Assembly: GCA_033239525.1 (NCBI GenBank)
Contig: BSYO01000004.1
Span: forward strand, 25,334,037 to 25,398,036
Direction: 5' to 3'
Length of the DNA stretch: 64,000 nucleotides
Source of the DNA: Nepenthes gracilis
Lineage: Eukaryota > Streptophyta > Magnoliopsida > Caryophyllales > Nepenthaceae
Shown: one piece after another, positions 1 through 11,400 of the stretch
How the letters are laid out: every line of letters starts with the position of its first letter
Numbering within the stretch: position 1 is the first letter of the stretch
Notes under the pieces: model-generated
What the model was told of the DNA's origin: nothing
Databases searched by the model: none
What the model saw: only the letters and a program-made list of their open reading frames with translations
Translations under genes and position numbers: made by a program

Positions 1-499
1 TTTCATAGTGGTTCATATTATCCTAGAATCAATAAATGCGTATCTTTTTCTTTTTGTATTAGTCAACTCTGATGCCTAGGGACATTTTCGTGCTTCGTCT
101 AACTGGGACTTTGTCATTTATTACATTTGTCAATGATGATTGAATGACTACTTGGTTATAATGGATAAAAAATTGTTCTAAATTGTATTCTATTTCTATG
201 CATTTACTTAAACTTAAGACTAATTCTTTTGCATTATACATACTCTAACTGTGATAATACTCATCAATATTTTATGCTCTTTCTCTGCTTTTGTCTAACT
301 TGGGACTCTGCACCAATTATGTCCTGATACCTCATAATAAAATGGAGTGCAAAGGGAATGAATAGGCATTTGATGGAGCTGCTAGCGCTCTATTGTTCCA
401 AATGCAGCTTACATAGATTCTTTAGAGTGAGACCTTATTGGTAGCTTGCTATTTCATTAACTGGATGCTCACAACTGTATCATTGTTTATTTCCTAGAC

Positions 500-1260
500 A
501 CCTTTCATTCTATGTCCCTGAAGATTTTCGAGGATGTATGTTATGTTCATGAAATACAAACCTAGCTGTCAAGTGATCAAGCTTGATGCTAAGTAATTCC
601 AATGTATTTTCCTTGGATACTCTCAATATCTGATGTTTTCTCGATGCTCCTCTATCTAAAATCTTTGGGGAAGGAGAATGTAAAGATGTCGAGGAAATGA
701 AGTATGATATAAAATCTCCCCATGAAGTGTACCTAGTGGAATTTGATTTAAGAGATAACAAGCTATTGATATTGCCTCACTTTAAATAGTTTTTGGAAAT
801 CTCATGTAGAACAAGATGACGTAGCAACCTCCATCAAATGTCTATCCTTTTGTTTGCCAATCCACTTTTACACGAGGTATCAAGACATTATAATCGTTAA
901 AAAATTCCATGTTGGGACATAGATGAAGTGAAAGGGCCTATTAGATGGCATTCACTGTGTAGACTATGTTTAGAGAGAAAATTAAGTTAATTTCATTACA
1001 AAATGCACAAGAAATAGAATATAACTTAGAACAATTGTTCATAATATATATACCATGTAACACTTAAATAATCATCAATAAATGTAAAAATAATGATTTG
1101 GTAGTTTAGATGAAGCAGGTTAAAATCCCCGGACATCAAAGTGAACTAACTTAAAAGGATATATGTTAGTTTATCAACTCTAGGATAGTATGTCCTGCTT
1201 TCATGGTGTTTTGCAAACTTACATGATTTAAAAAAGCAATCAATAATAGAATTGAGAGGT
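500..1260 (-). pseudogene. Copia integrase core and connection-domain remnant
   Basis: On the minus strand at about 1160-1030 the translation gives an FKLVHFDV-type stretch followed by TFIDDYLSVTWYIYY, the start of the copia integrase core with its first catalytic Asp region. At about 860-790, after frame changes, come a PYT-x-x-x-SGLA-like stretch and KDRHLMEVA, matching the conserved block around the catalytic Glu in plant copia elements. The open frame 761-510 carries KLDHLTARFVF, which resembles the KLDxRAxKCVFLGY connection segment. Several frames are needed and in-frame stops are frequent, so this is a pseudogene. Family assignment rests on motif order and my own reading, not on a search. 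Confidence 0.7.
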
Positions 1261-2849
1261 GCATATAACTTTTTAGATTGTGTAAGGAAGGATAACAAAA
1301 AACTACAATAAGGTTGATTCGTGTAGGAATAATCTTAGAAAAGATAATAGGAGTTGGTTATTCGTCTATTATGTAGAGGCCACTTGACGCAAGGATCCCT
1401 ACTAATAAATCTTATCGCCATAAGATCCATAAATTTAATTGGCAGGGAAATTTACAGCACATTCATTAACTGTATTTTCTAGTAAAATTGCTAGCAAATA
1501 TATTATTAACTATAAAACCTGAAAAATATAAAGCAGATAGGAGATGTATTGCTCGAATCAATAGATAGGTCCAATCCCCTTGACCTTGACAAAAAAATTG
1601 CCTGCCAAAATAGCATATGGTCATGAATAAAATATTAACATCGGTATCAGTCTTATAAGGAGATATATATTGATATTGAAAATATTAGGCACATTTTTTT
1701 TTTAAATATGAACTTTAGGGAAATATATTAGCCAATATATCGAAAATATTGAATGTATCGAGTAATATATCATTGAAATAGTGACATATTATGACTTTTT
1801 TTTTTCTTTTGAAAAATATGGTTTCAGCGGACCTAATACTATTGTATATCAGTTGACATTTCATTGCATGGATATGGTTTCTTCAAATGTAGCTCATAAC
1901 TAGACAAGATAGCTATAGGACACAGTCATTTGATATGGACACCTAGGTTAAAAGCCCAAGTTTGAGAGGATGCCTAGTGAAGGTTGTGGGTTACCTGTCT
2001 AAGCAAGAGTAACAATAGAAGAGAAAGCGTGACTAACAAGTAATCATGAATAATCCTGTACTAATAGAGGAAAGACCGATATTCTGAAGAGAGAGTAGGA
2101 ATAGGCAGTGTTGTAATATCAACTCCAGAGGCCATGGATAATCAACGAAAAATGACAGAACTAATTCTATAGAAAAAGAGAGAAACTATGAGAGATCTAA
2201 GGAAATTACAAATCTAGTACAATGGCAAGTCATGAAACTGCAAACAAAAACCATGTATGCATCTGTTGTACTACAAAAGCAGCATAAGATATAATTGCCT
2301 ATAGCAACCAACATAAATTTGCAGAGGAAAAACCGCACTGCACATCCGGAGTATCCAGAATATTATAGAACACTTGCAGTAGGAGAACCCTCAACTGTGT
2401 CACAGAAATAGAAACTCAATAGGAGAACAGATAGGTAGAGGGAACTCATTTGCAACATAGAACAGAAACCAAACTGTATAGTAGAACTCCCAGAATAATG
2501 ATAACAGAGGAAAGAAAACTACAGTACCAAAATCACTGTGGTAAGAAAATAAAGAAGTCCACACCAAAGAGCAGATTACATCTTTGTAGATCACCCAACA
2601 GCACTTCTGAAAAATACAAAAAAGCTGGACAAAGCCACAACAACCAGAGATTTTGCAGAGAAGGAAGAGCAACTAGCAAGTAGAGGATTGTAGAAGAAGA
2701 CATATTAACCAATGAAACTGCAGTAACAGAACTCGTAGCAACCAATGAACGGAATGGGGGGAATCACAACAGCACAAGACATTTTTGGTAAACCCTACGA
2801 GCTCTGAGGAGAATACTCCAACATATAGGAATTGAGAAAAAATGCTAGG

Positions 2850-2861
2850 GCTCTGATATCA
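2850..2861 (-). other. Copia primer binding site (initiator tRNA-Met type)
   Basis: The minus strand reads TGATATCAGAGC, 11 of 12 matches to TGGTATCAGAGC, the site complementary to the 3' end of initiator tRNA-Met used by plant copia elements. It sits between the LTR-like block and the internal region, in the position expected for the integrase remnant's orientation. Confidence 0.6.
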
Positions 2862-2863
2862 TC

Positions 2864-3540
2864 TTAAGCAAAAGCAAATGAAAAGAGAAGAGGAAAAGAG
2901 AGAGGAGGCGATATGTCATGGGATGACACTTTGCTTATGTCACCCACGTGGCATTAGTCACTCTCTTATATATATATATTTAAACCCCAAAGTCAATTTT
3001 TTATATATGTATATTTAAACCCCAAAGTATGTAGAGATATAATACTTTTGGAGTAAGTTTTCTTCCTATAAAGTTGAGTACAAAGAGTTTAGAGTACTTC
3101 TTCGATACTCGCACCACAAGCTCACAATAGAGCTATCAAGAATAACCACTCTCTTGGTTACACTACCATTTTGTTTTATCTCACTTGGCTTAGCTTGGCT
3201 TATCTAACCTAAGTTTCCATGAGCATTTTCCAAATGAGAGCAAATCATCCTTTTATATAAGAATATCCCCCCTCAACTAACGGTTAAGATCTTTCCTCCA
3301 TCATCTACTATGGATGGCTAGGAGTCAAGCTCTAGAATGTTCTATGGAAATAGGCCCCTTGAAATGCTCTAGAATCACCCACATCCTCTCCATACAAGAG
3401 CATTCGATAGTAAGGTACATATCTTCTTCATTTTCTATAATTTTCTAAGTCATCCTAGAACTATCCAGAATTACTTAGATAAGTCCCCCCCTTACATATA
3501 TATCTTTGTACAACTAAGTTGTACATGCTAGTGTCCTCTG
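2864..3540 (-). repeat. Copia 5' LTR-like block with TATA box
   Basis: This block lies immediately upstream of the primer binding site on the minus strand. It contains TTATATAAAAGG (3260-3249), a good TATA box in the element's direction. It also holds a two-copy repeat of a TTTAAACCCCAAAGT unit (2981-2995 and 3013-3027). The edges lack a clean TG...CA, and the outer boundary is estimated from the change in sequence character only. Confidence 0.5.
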
Positions 3541-3730
3541 TTTGCGTGGCAGATAACCACTGTACTTTTGTCTGTCCGTGATAGGCAGCTCAAAATATCA
3601 TAATAAACCCTCTTTTTAGGATTGGCGACTGAGCTGTATGTGCATGTGTATATACGTGTATCAACTTATATTTTGGTACAATAACCAAAATGTCTTTATA
3701 TTTAAGTATGCAACAATAGTATCCTAATAG

Positions 3731-4480
3731 GTGACAATTTTTTGGTTTAGGAACTGCAAAAATTCAGATTTATCCTTTTCAACAATGCTCATAAGTAGTC
3801 CTATTGAAACGAAGAAATATAGTCCTATTGAAAACCTGATTCATTTTCCGTCAACACTGATTTGGAATTCCATTGTTTCCACTGGTCTTCTTTTTTCATT
3901 TGGGAGGCAGGTTGGGAAAGTTATTCACTCTCAAATCATCGAAGGAGAGTTTTCATGCTGGCCAACAAATGTGGCTGTGAAGAAGCAGATTAGAGTCTGG
4001 TTCACTTGTGCCTATTTGTCACGTTCCATGACAACTTTTGGACTTTTGTCCTTGCCATGGTATATTGTTTGTGGGTTTTATCGGCACTATTTGTGATGAA
4101 CTTTTGGCTAGGGAATGGCTTGCTAGTGAGAGAAATGCAAAAATGTTTATGGATGCATTCCACTAGCTATTTATGGGCTGTGGAAGGATAGCAATACTAG
4201 AGCTTTCCATTGCAAGGAGAGGAATTCGTTGTAGCTGTCTATCGAATCGTTCAATATTCTTTTCCTTGGTGCAAAGGACAGAATGCCTCTTTCCTCACCG
4301 GTTTGATCTCACAGAAGAGCTAGTTTCTAATGTTGGTTCTATTATTTTCCTATGTCTGTATATCTTTTCTTCTGCTTTTTAGATGTGTTTTCACTTTTCA
4401 GGGGCTGTCTGAGCATTCGTTGATAATATTACTTCTTTCTTCCTGATTAAAAAGATTTTATGGTTGTGTGGAAGTAAGTT
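3731..4480 (+). pseudogene. LINE (L1-type) ORF2 3'-end remnant, zf-RVT region
   Basis: The plus-strand frames around 3840-4080 contain FPSTLIWNSIV, then Trp/Gly/Lys-rich text and later His and Cys remnants. These match the zinc-binding reverse-transcriptase region (zf-RVT) found near the C-terminus of plant LINE ORF2. At about 4145-4200 a shifted frame reads IPLAIYGLWKDSNTRAFH, the usual IPLAxxWxxWKERNxRxF tail. Upstream reverse transcriptase is absent, so this is a 5'-truncated copy, as is common for LINEs. Stops and shifts show it is dead. Confidence 0.65.
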
Positions 4481-4756
4481 GAGGCATTGTAGATGGTCTT
4501 GGAACTACTATTTCGGACAAGTCTTCTTGTGATATATATCCTTTTGGTCAACTATTGGTGAGTGTATGTCCTGTAAGAAGTAACTTTTCTCACTATCATT
4601 TCCATAGCTGATCTTGGCTTTTGCAGTAGGAAGATCAGGATATGCAAACCTATCAATGAGTCATGACCTAGTATAAGTGATCTACTGTCAGCTAAACTCT
4701 GGGATGTCATGTTGAAACATTGCTCTAACTAGAAACATTGGATGTGTAAATGGCAT

Positions 4757-5010
4757 GGATGAAAATATTGGCATTGGTACCGGTATTAGTATTGGTCGTG
4801 GTTATATTAGTATTAGATATATTGAACAATATGTCGGTATTGGATATATCGGAAAGAAAAAATTTTTTGAAAATTGTAAGTTGATTAACCGTATCGGTCA
4901 ATATAAAAACATATTGCAATACTATCGCAGTATTGAGAAATATCAGTATGGTGATCTCTGATATCACTACATATCAGCTAATACGTATTATATCAAACGA
5001 TATTTTCATC
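4757..5010. repeat. AT-rich foldback repeat (MITE-like) with GATGAAAATAT termini
   Basis: The segment starts GGATGAAAATAT and ends ATATTTTCATC, giving 11-bp inverted ends. The interior is made of irregular repeats of TATTGGTAT, TATCGG and ATATTG words. Similar TATCGATATTG-rich text ending in GATATTTTCAT occurs at about 1620-1800, 30040-30185 and 53330-53422. That suggests a small non-autonomous repeat family. No coding content. Target duplications are not clear. Confidence 0.5.
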
Positions 5011-5432
5011 AATGGTATATGCTTAAACATTCATTGGACTTCCATTTTTATTTCTTTCTCCATTCTGCATGTGTGTTTTGGTTGGCATTGTAGTTGATCT
5101 AAAAGCCTGATGCTTTGCATTCTGTGGAAACATTGATTCAATTCCAGTTGCAGAAAGCATGTAGTGTGCAGAGTCTGTAGACATTTGAAACAACCTAGGT
5201 TCTATGAAAGTGTTTTATTGAATTCCTTTTGTCAGGTATTAGATGTTTTTTTTGTGTTACATCAAACTCTTGATTCTCTTGTCCATTTTCTTTGATGACT
5301 AACTATTTCTCTCTTCTCTTTCTTATCAAACAACATAGAAAATTCATTACTTCAACTAGTGTCCCTTCATAGGAGAGATACATACGTGTCGATTATTAAT
5401 AGTGCACTCATGGCAACATATTTTCTTTTCAG

Positions 5433-8400
5433 CCCATATCTTCCGCTGTTGTTCGGGGGCTTGATTCCTTGCGTCTTTTGAATTTGGAAGACAACTGCAT
5501 ATCTGAATGGGGTGAAATCTTGAAGCTGTGTGAACTAAAAAGGTATTGAAAATGAATAACTGTATGGGACTTTGAGCTTTCCCTCTGTGTTGGGGACCTC
5601 TGCCCTGTCTAGTTCCTTCTATGTATTCCTCATTTGTAGAAGGAAAAGGACAGTGGGGGCAAGTGGCTTCTTTTCTTTTCTTTTTTCTTCTCCTTTTTGG
5701 TTGGACAGGTTGGAGGAGAGGGAGAGAGAGATGTTCATGAATCTGCAAAGAATGTTTTAAACTTATTCATGATGGTTTGTGTATTCAGCTTGGAACGGCT
5801 TCATTTGAACAAAAACAGCCTGAATCGTATTTTTTACCCATGTAATGATCTGACAAATGAAACATTGGATGGAAAACCCTTTAGAAATCTGGATTGCCTC
5901 CTTCTAGGTAATTCACAAAAACCTGCTTTTTTATTTACTTCTGTCTCCCTGCCATAATAAGTGTCCCATTTTAACTTTTCGTGTCAAACAGAACTAAGTT
6001 TGACCATTTATTTTTCAGAAATTCTATTGACGTAAAAAAAAATTATCCAAATTAAATTGGAAAATTTTGATAAACTATTTTGGTTTTTAGAATTTTAGGC
6101 CGAATGAATTTTTGAAAATAAATCATCAAAAGAAATTGGGGCACTTATTACTAAATGGAGGTAGTACGTTTTGGCTTTTTCTTGCGTACATGTTGCTTAT
6201 TTTTTACGTCCTTCAGGTGCTAACAGCATTGAAGATCTGGAATCTGTCAACTCTCTAAACTCTTTCCCTAGACTAACAGTAAGCAAATGGAAGTTGATTA
6301 CTTTTGTTGCATCATTTATATTCTCTCTCTAAGCTTGAGACAACAATTTTCTTGGTAGCCATGTGATTCCTCCTATATGGTATTGCTATAAGATTTTTTC
6401 CATTGAATAGCATAATTGAGGCTAGGGAACTAGTTATTTAATAGATTTCAATAATGGACAATCAACTAGGATATTGTGGACTAATTTGTAGACAGACATA
6501 TATTAATATTTGTTTCATCTACAATTATGAGCTACATTGGAGATTCTATTGATATGAAAAGCAAAAAAGTCCGAAATACCTAGTCTGACGGAAAAATATG
6601 GAATTATGCTGTAAGTACTATCAATCTTTTGCAATTCATGGACTTTAAATTTGACTAACAATACCATATAATGTGTGGACTACTCTGGAGACCTATCCAT
6701 CTTCCTAGATTCTTTAATGTTTTTATATATATATTCCTTTACCTTATCCATTGAATACAGAACGAGGTATTGTACTATATTAAACCGTAACACATAATAT
6801 TTAGGATACATATGCTAGTAATTCCAATCAATCCCCAAATAATAATTTTTTTTAATATTTGGTACCTTCATCCTATCTATGTCCTATTTCAGAATGAGGA
6901 CACATATATAGCCAATAGTATTGGGCTGTCAATCATTGCTCATCTAATCGGTTCTTTAACATTTCTTAAACTCCTGAATTTAAATCATTACAACCTTCAA
7001 TAATTTGAATCATTTTAACACCTCAACTCTACTAGATCACTAGGGTAACCTGTAGTGGTTTAGCACTCAAAATTTTATCTAAATCTTTCAAATTGATGTT
7101 AAATTCTTCAAAATAAGTTCATCACACCATTTGTAATCAAATTGGTCCATAAAAATCAGTTTTCCCCCAAAATTTTTTTGCTGGACTTTAACACAGTGGC
7201 GTTTGGATGATGTTCAAATGCTAGCTCGAACATCACAGATTTGAGACTGTCTTGTGACTCTGTTTCTTTGAAATTGCTCATGTCCTGCCTGTCTACTAAC
7301 ATTTGATACTTCAAAATTACCAAAACATTGGATATAACCTTAATAAAGCCACGTAACCATACAAATTTAACCCATAATCACAAAATCTTCTTCAAATATG
7401 GTGATTTCCCAAAAAAAAAAAAAAAAACAAAACCCCAAATTTGGAAACTCTTTGAAACACGAAAGAATTCACCTTAGTTTGAGATGTTTGATGACTCCAA
7501 ATAGTTTTTTAAGAAACTAGACATCAAATATCGATTAAAGGCCAGATCATCAAATTATTTACACAAATCCTTGACCCAATCCCTTCTTTCACCTCTGTTT
7601 TTGCATGGCTCTCTTCTCACTTCACTTTAATTTCTTGATTTTGATGATTTTTCCTTTGATTCGGCCCAGTATTTTAGCCAAATCTATCCTAGACACTCTT
7701 CTTCCACCTTGAATTGATTCGAAGCTCAAAATCTGACTCATCAATGTGAAATCTGATTCACCGAAACACCACTTATGTTTTTGCCCCACCATTATTACAC
7801 TTGAAATATATCTATTTATAGACGAAATTTTTAGCCACTCCTGGGCTTGCCATATAACCAAATTTTGTTAGTAATTTCATCAATTTTAACTTTAGGTCAA
7901 ATTTGTAGTGTAGGGTGATATTCAAGGTTCCATTAAATTTTCGTATAATGTCCCAAAAATATTTTTTCCATTCTTTTTCAACTGAAGCAAGTCTAAATAA
8001 GCTCAAAATTATGCTCAAAATATGTTAATTATATTTCTCAAATTAGTAGTCCCAAAAATTATTTTCAAAGTAGCTCCTAAATTGGTCTTTCAAAAAATTG
8101 AATGTTAAAATGCTTCCAGATATAAAATAATTAATAACATCATATTGGTAAAATAATGATATAGATTAATTTGTATATTTGAGAGAGGAAGGATGGCAGC
8201 GATATTGAATAGAGTACCATCAAGTGCAATAATTTTTGGTTGGTAAGGCCAATATTATTAAATGAAGAAGGTACTTGTTGAAAAAAGGGGAGAGAGGAGA
8301 TTGTCATAAAGAAGAATTTGGTATCAAATAATTATGTGAAAGTGACATAGGAGGTGCAAACTGATTAGAACTTGTCAATTCTATATATTTTCTAGGGTCA

Positions 8401-11400
8401 ACGCTCTGGTTCGATCAATGACTTCTTTGGACGATACACCTTTATGTTGCTTGACCGATAGCTGGTAGGCCTTATAGTTTGGCTTATTTTTGGACTGGGG
8501 TTTGGATATGTATTTTCCTTAGGTGTTGTATGACTAGGCTTGACCTAATAAAAATGTGTACAAAATTCCATACTTTTGTATCTTTTGCATGCAATTCCTT
8601 TGGGACTGCCCTACTGGGGGGGACCACTTGCATTGGAGTCGCACTAAGGCATCCTAGTATCAAATCAACTACTCGTAGGCTTACTTGGAGGCCTACAAGT
8701 AGTTAATTTGAGTGAAGATAAGACTATTCATTAATTATGGTATAATTTTGAATAGTACTTGAGGGGTTTAATGTCCATTAAATCTGCAACCAAGGAAAAG
8801 ATAATGTACATAATTGTCTTTTTCTTCATTTCGTAAGTCAAAAAATTTTATTATGTGGTTACAATAACAATTCTGTTAGTTAGAAAATTCTTATTATAAA
8901 GAGTGAGAAAGGGGGAAGGGAAGCATATTTGATTCTATCGATAAATTTATTTTCTTCCGTATGATTACATGCAAAATATTCCCTTCGCTAATTCTCTCCT
9001 AGCCATACGTTATAATACAAACCGAATGATGTAATTTTTTATATACTTTTTTTCACATCTTTGAATTTTTTTAGGAATTTAAGTAAATTTAGTTTAAATT
9101 TTAGTATTATAAAAAAATTAGATACCTTATTATGAAAGTTGTGGGTTTTCAATATATATTAGTACCAAATTCCAAAAGGCCCAAACCCGCAATATGAGAG
9201 AATGAATTCAAAAATTCTTTTTTCATATTCGATTGTTATTTATTATTATTGATTACTTGCTTGTATTTCTGCATTTTCAACTAATGACTTGCATTCAATA
9301 TACTCAAAACGATGGATTTTTTCGTGTTTGTGTTTCAAGATTGACCCTTACACTTAAGTGTGCTTGGAGGCCAACTTGGCTGGCAATCGGCTTCCAACGG
9401 GAATGGATGCATTGTCCGATTTTTGTAAAAATTCGGATCACAACAACTGGTATTAGATTCCGACTTACTAGAGGAGTGTTAAGAAAGTTTTGGGATAGCT
9501 CATAAGGTAAAATAGTGATTGGCACAAGAGACACCACAGTCGGCTACTTATATGTCTCCTATGTTTAGTCGGCTGCCCAATTGACTCCAACAATTCTTTC
9601 AATTGTAGTGATTTTTTTTGAAACTCTTGAAAGAAGGGTGATTGAGCTAGAAGTCGAGATGAATATTTTGATAGGATAAAGATAGGGAGATTGTCTCATT
9701 AGCCAATTGAGATCCCTTGAAGAGGTGGTCAATGACCTAACTGTGGATGCCCGTAAGTCAATAAGAATGTTGTAAGAAGAGAACGCTGACCTCATCAGTA
9801 AGGTGAGGCTTTTAGTGCACATTGCTGTGATTGATGACAGTGGTAGGGCCAAGCCTCTGAAATTTCGCTTATATAGTGCTTTGTGAGAATTGAATAAGCT
9901 TGACAATTTTATCTTCTATCTAGAATAGTACTTTAGGGTTACGAAGATGGAGAATTGGAACTAATGCCAAGCTGTGGTGGTGCTCCAAATATGAGAAAAT
10001 TGCCTCGGGAACATCGAGTATCGACTCATTCGGAAGAGCTTAATGGAGAATTGATAGTAAAGTTTTAGCTGAAAGTATTGAATTCATGGCGCAAGAGAAG
10101 TTAAAACAAATTAAGCATATGAGGACAATCACAGAGTATGTTAAAGCTTTCTTGGCATGCATGCTATGCGTCAAAGACATGCCTACAAAGGATTGTGTCT
10201 TTCATTTTATTGATAAGTTGCAGTCGTGAGCTCATACGGAGTTATTTATATAAATAGTGTAAGATTTAACTTCCGCCTAAAATATTATTGAAAGACTTGT
10301 TGACTATGCCATTGAGCGGGACAATCGTAATCAACGGAACAGTGATAATCCATCAAAGAAGCTTGCATAGAGTGGGTCCAGCGTTAATAAGTCAAAAAGC
10401 TAAGCCAAGAGTGGGGAAAGTAACTTTCAAAAAAATTTGTTATCGGTGAATTTTCAATGTACCTAGGAAAATATTAGCATGTCAACTAGTAAGAAGGCAT
10501 CTTTTGGTGGGTGTTTTCTATCTGATGGGCTGCATAAGGTTACACAATGCCCACACAAAGCAGCCCTAAGTATGCTACAATAAAGAAATGATCAACCAAA
10601 GTCAGGAAATTATAAGAACGATGGGGACCAGTCTCGCATAGGCACAGTCCGATTCTTGTATACTATGGAGAAGCATGCTCACATAGACCTCATGGACATG
10701 GAAATTTAAGTGAATGGCAAGAGTGCCTGCGCCATGTTTGACATGGGTGCTACTCGCAACTTTATGGCTAGGATTGAAGCGTTTCGATTAGGTATGTTGC
10801 GGAAGTGAGATGGCGGCAGCATGAGGACTGTGAATTCAAAGGCAATGCCCACCCTTGGTGTTGCCAGGTTTGTATTAGTGCAACTTGGAGAGTAGAATGG
10901 GAAGCTGAACTTTACGGTAGCAGTTATGGATGATTTTGACTTAATTTTGGGGATCTACTTTCTTAAAGAGATTTAGAGAATGTCTATGCCCCACTTAAAC
11001 TCAGTGCTTCTCAGTCCGTGTCTGTTGAGCGTTTGCAAAAGGCTGAAAGAATTTGAGAGGAAGAATAAGGTCATGATGTTGTTTGCACTCCAACTTAAAA
11101 GAGGTCGAAAAAAGGTGAGCCTATCGTGCTTGTGATGTTGTTAGTGGAAGAAGATGTCGAGGTTTGATATCTGCCACTCGAAGTCAGTCTGCCGCTGGAG
11201 GAATTTGAGTTGATGCCAACGAAGTTGCCGAAGGTTCATCCATCCTAGAGAACGCTAGATCACCAGATTGAACTAATACCAGGGTTGAGGCCACCTACTC
11301 GAGGAACATACAGGATGGCACCTTTGGGGCTTGCAGAGTCTTGAAACTAACTAGATGGGTAGATCTGCTTAGGGTTCATTTACTCTTTGAAAACACTTTA

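Larger units (their letters stand above)
1..3540 (-). mobile_element. Decayed Ty1/copia retrotransposon, antisense, 3' end off window
   Basis: Read on the minus strand, the parts come in copia order: an LTR-like promoter block (about 3540-2864), a primer binding site (2861-2850), an unrecognised leader/gag interval, then integrase (about 1260-780) and the connection domain (761-510). Every coding part is broken by stops and frameshifts, so the copy is long dead. The reverse transcriptase and the 3' LTR would lie to the left of base 1. The interval 1300-2850 shows no gag motif I can defend. Part of 1620-1800 is AT-rich and resembles the foldback repeat at 4757. The outer LTR edge near 3540 is approximate. 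Confidence 0.72.

Noticed and set aside
3731..4382. Possible upstream TBCE exons in three overlapping plus-strand frames
   Set aside because: The text matches the LINE zf-RVT tail and not leucine-rich repeats or the CAP-Gly domain.
4725..4967. Open frames on both strands of about 70-80 codons
   Set aside because: They translate an AT-rich repeat into Ile/Thr/Asn or Gly/Ile runs, with no protein character.
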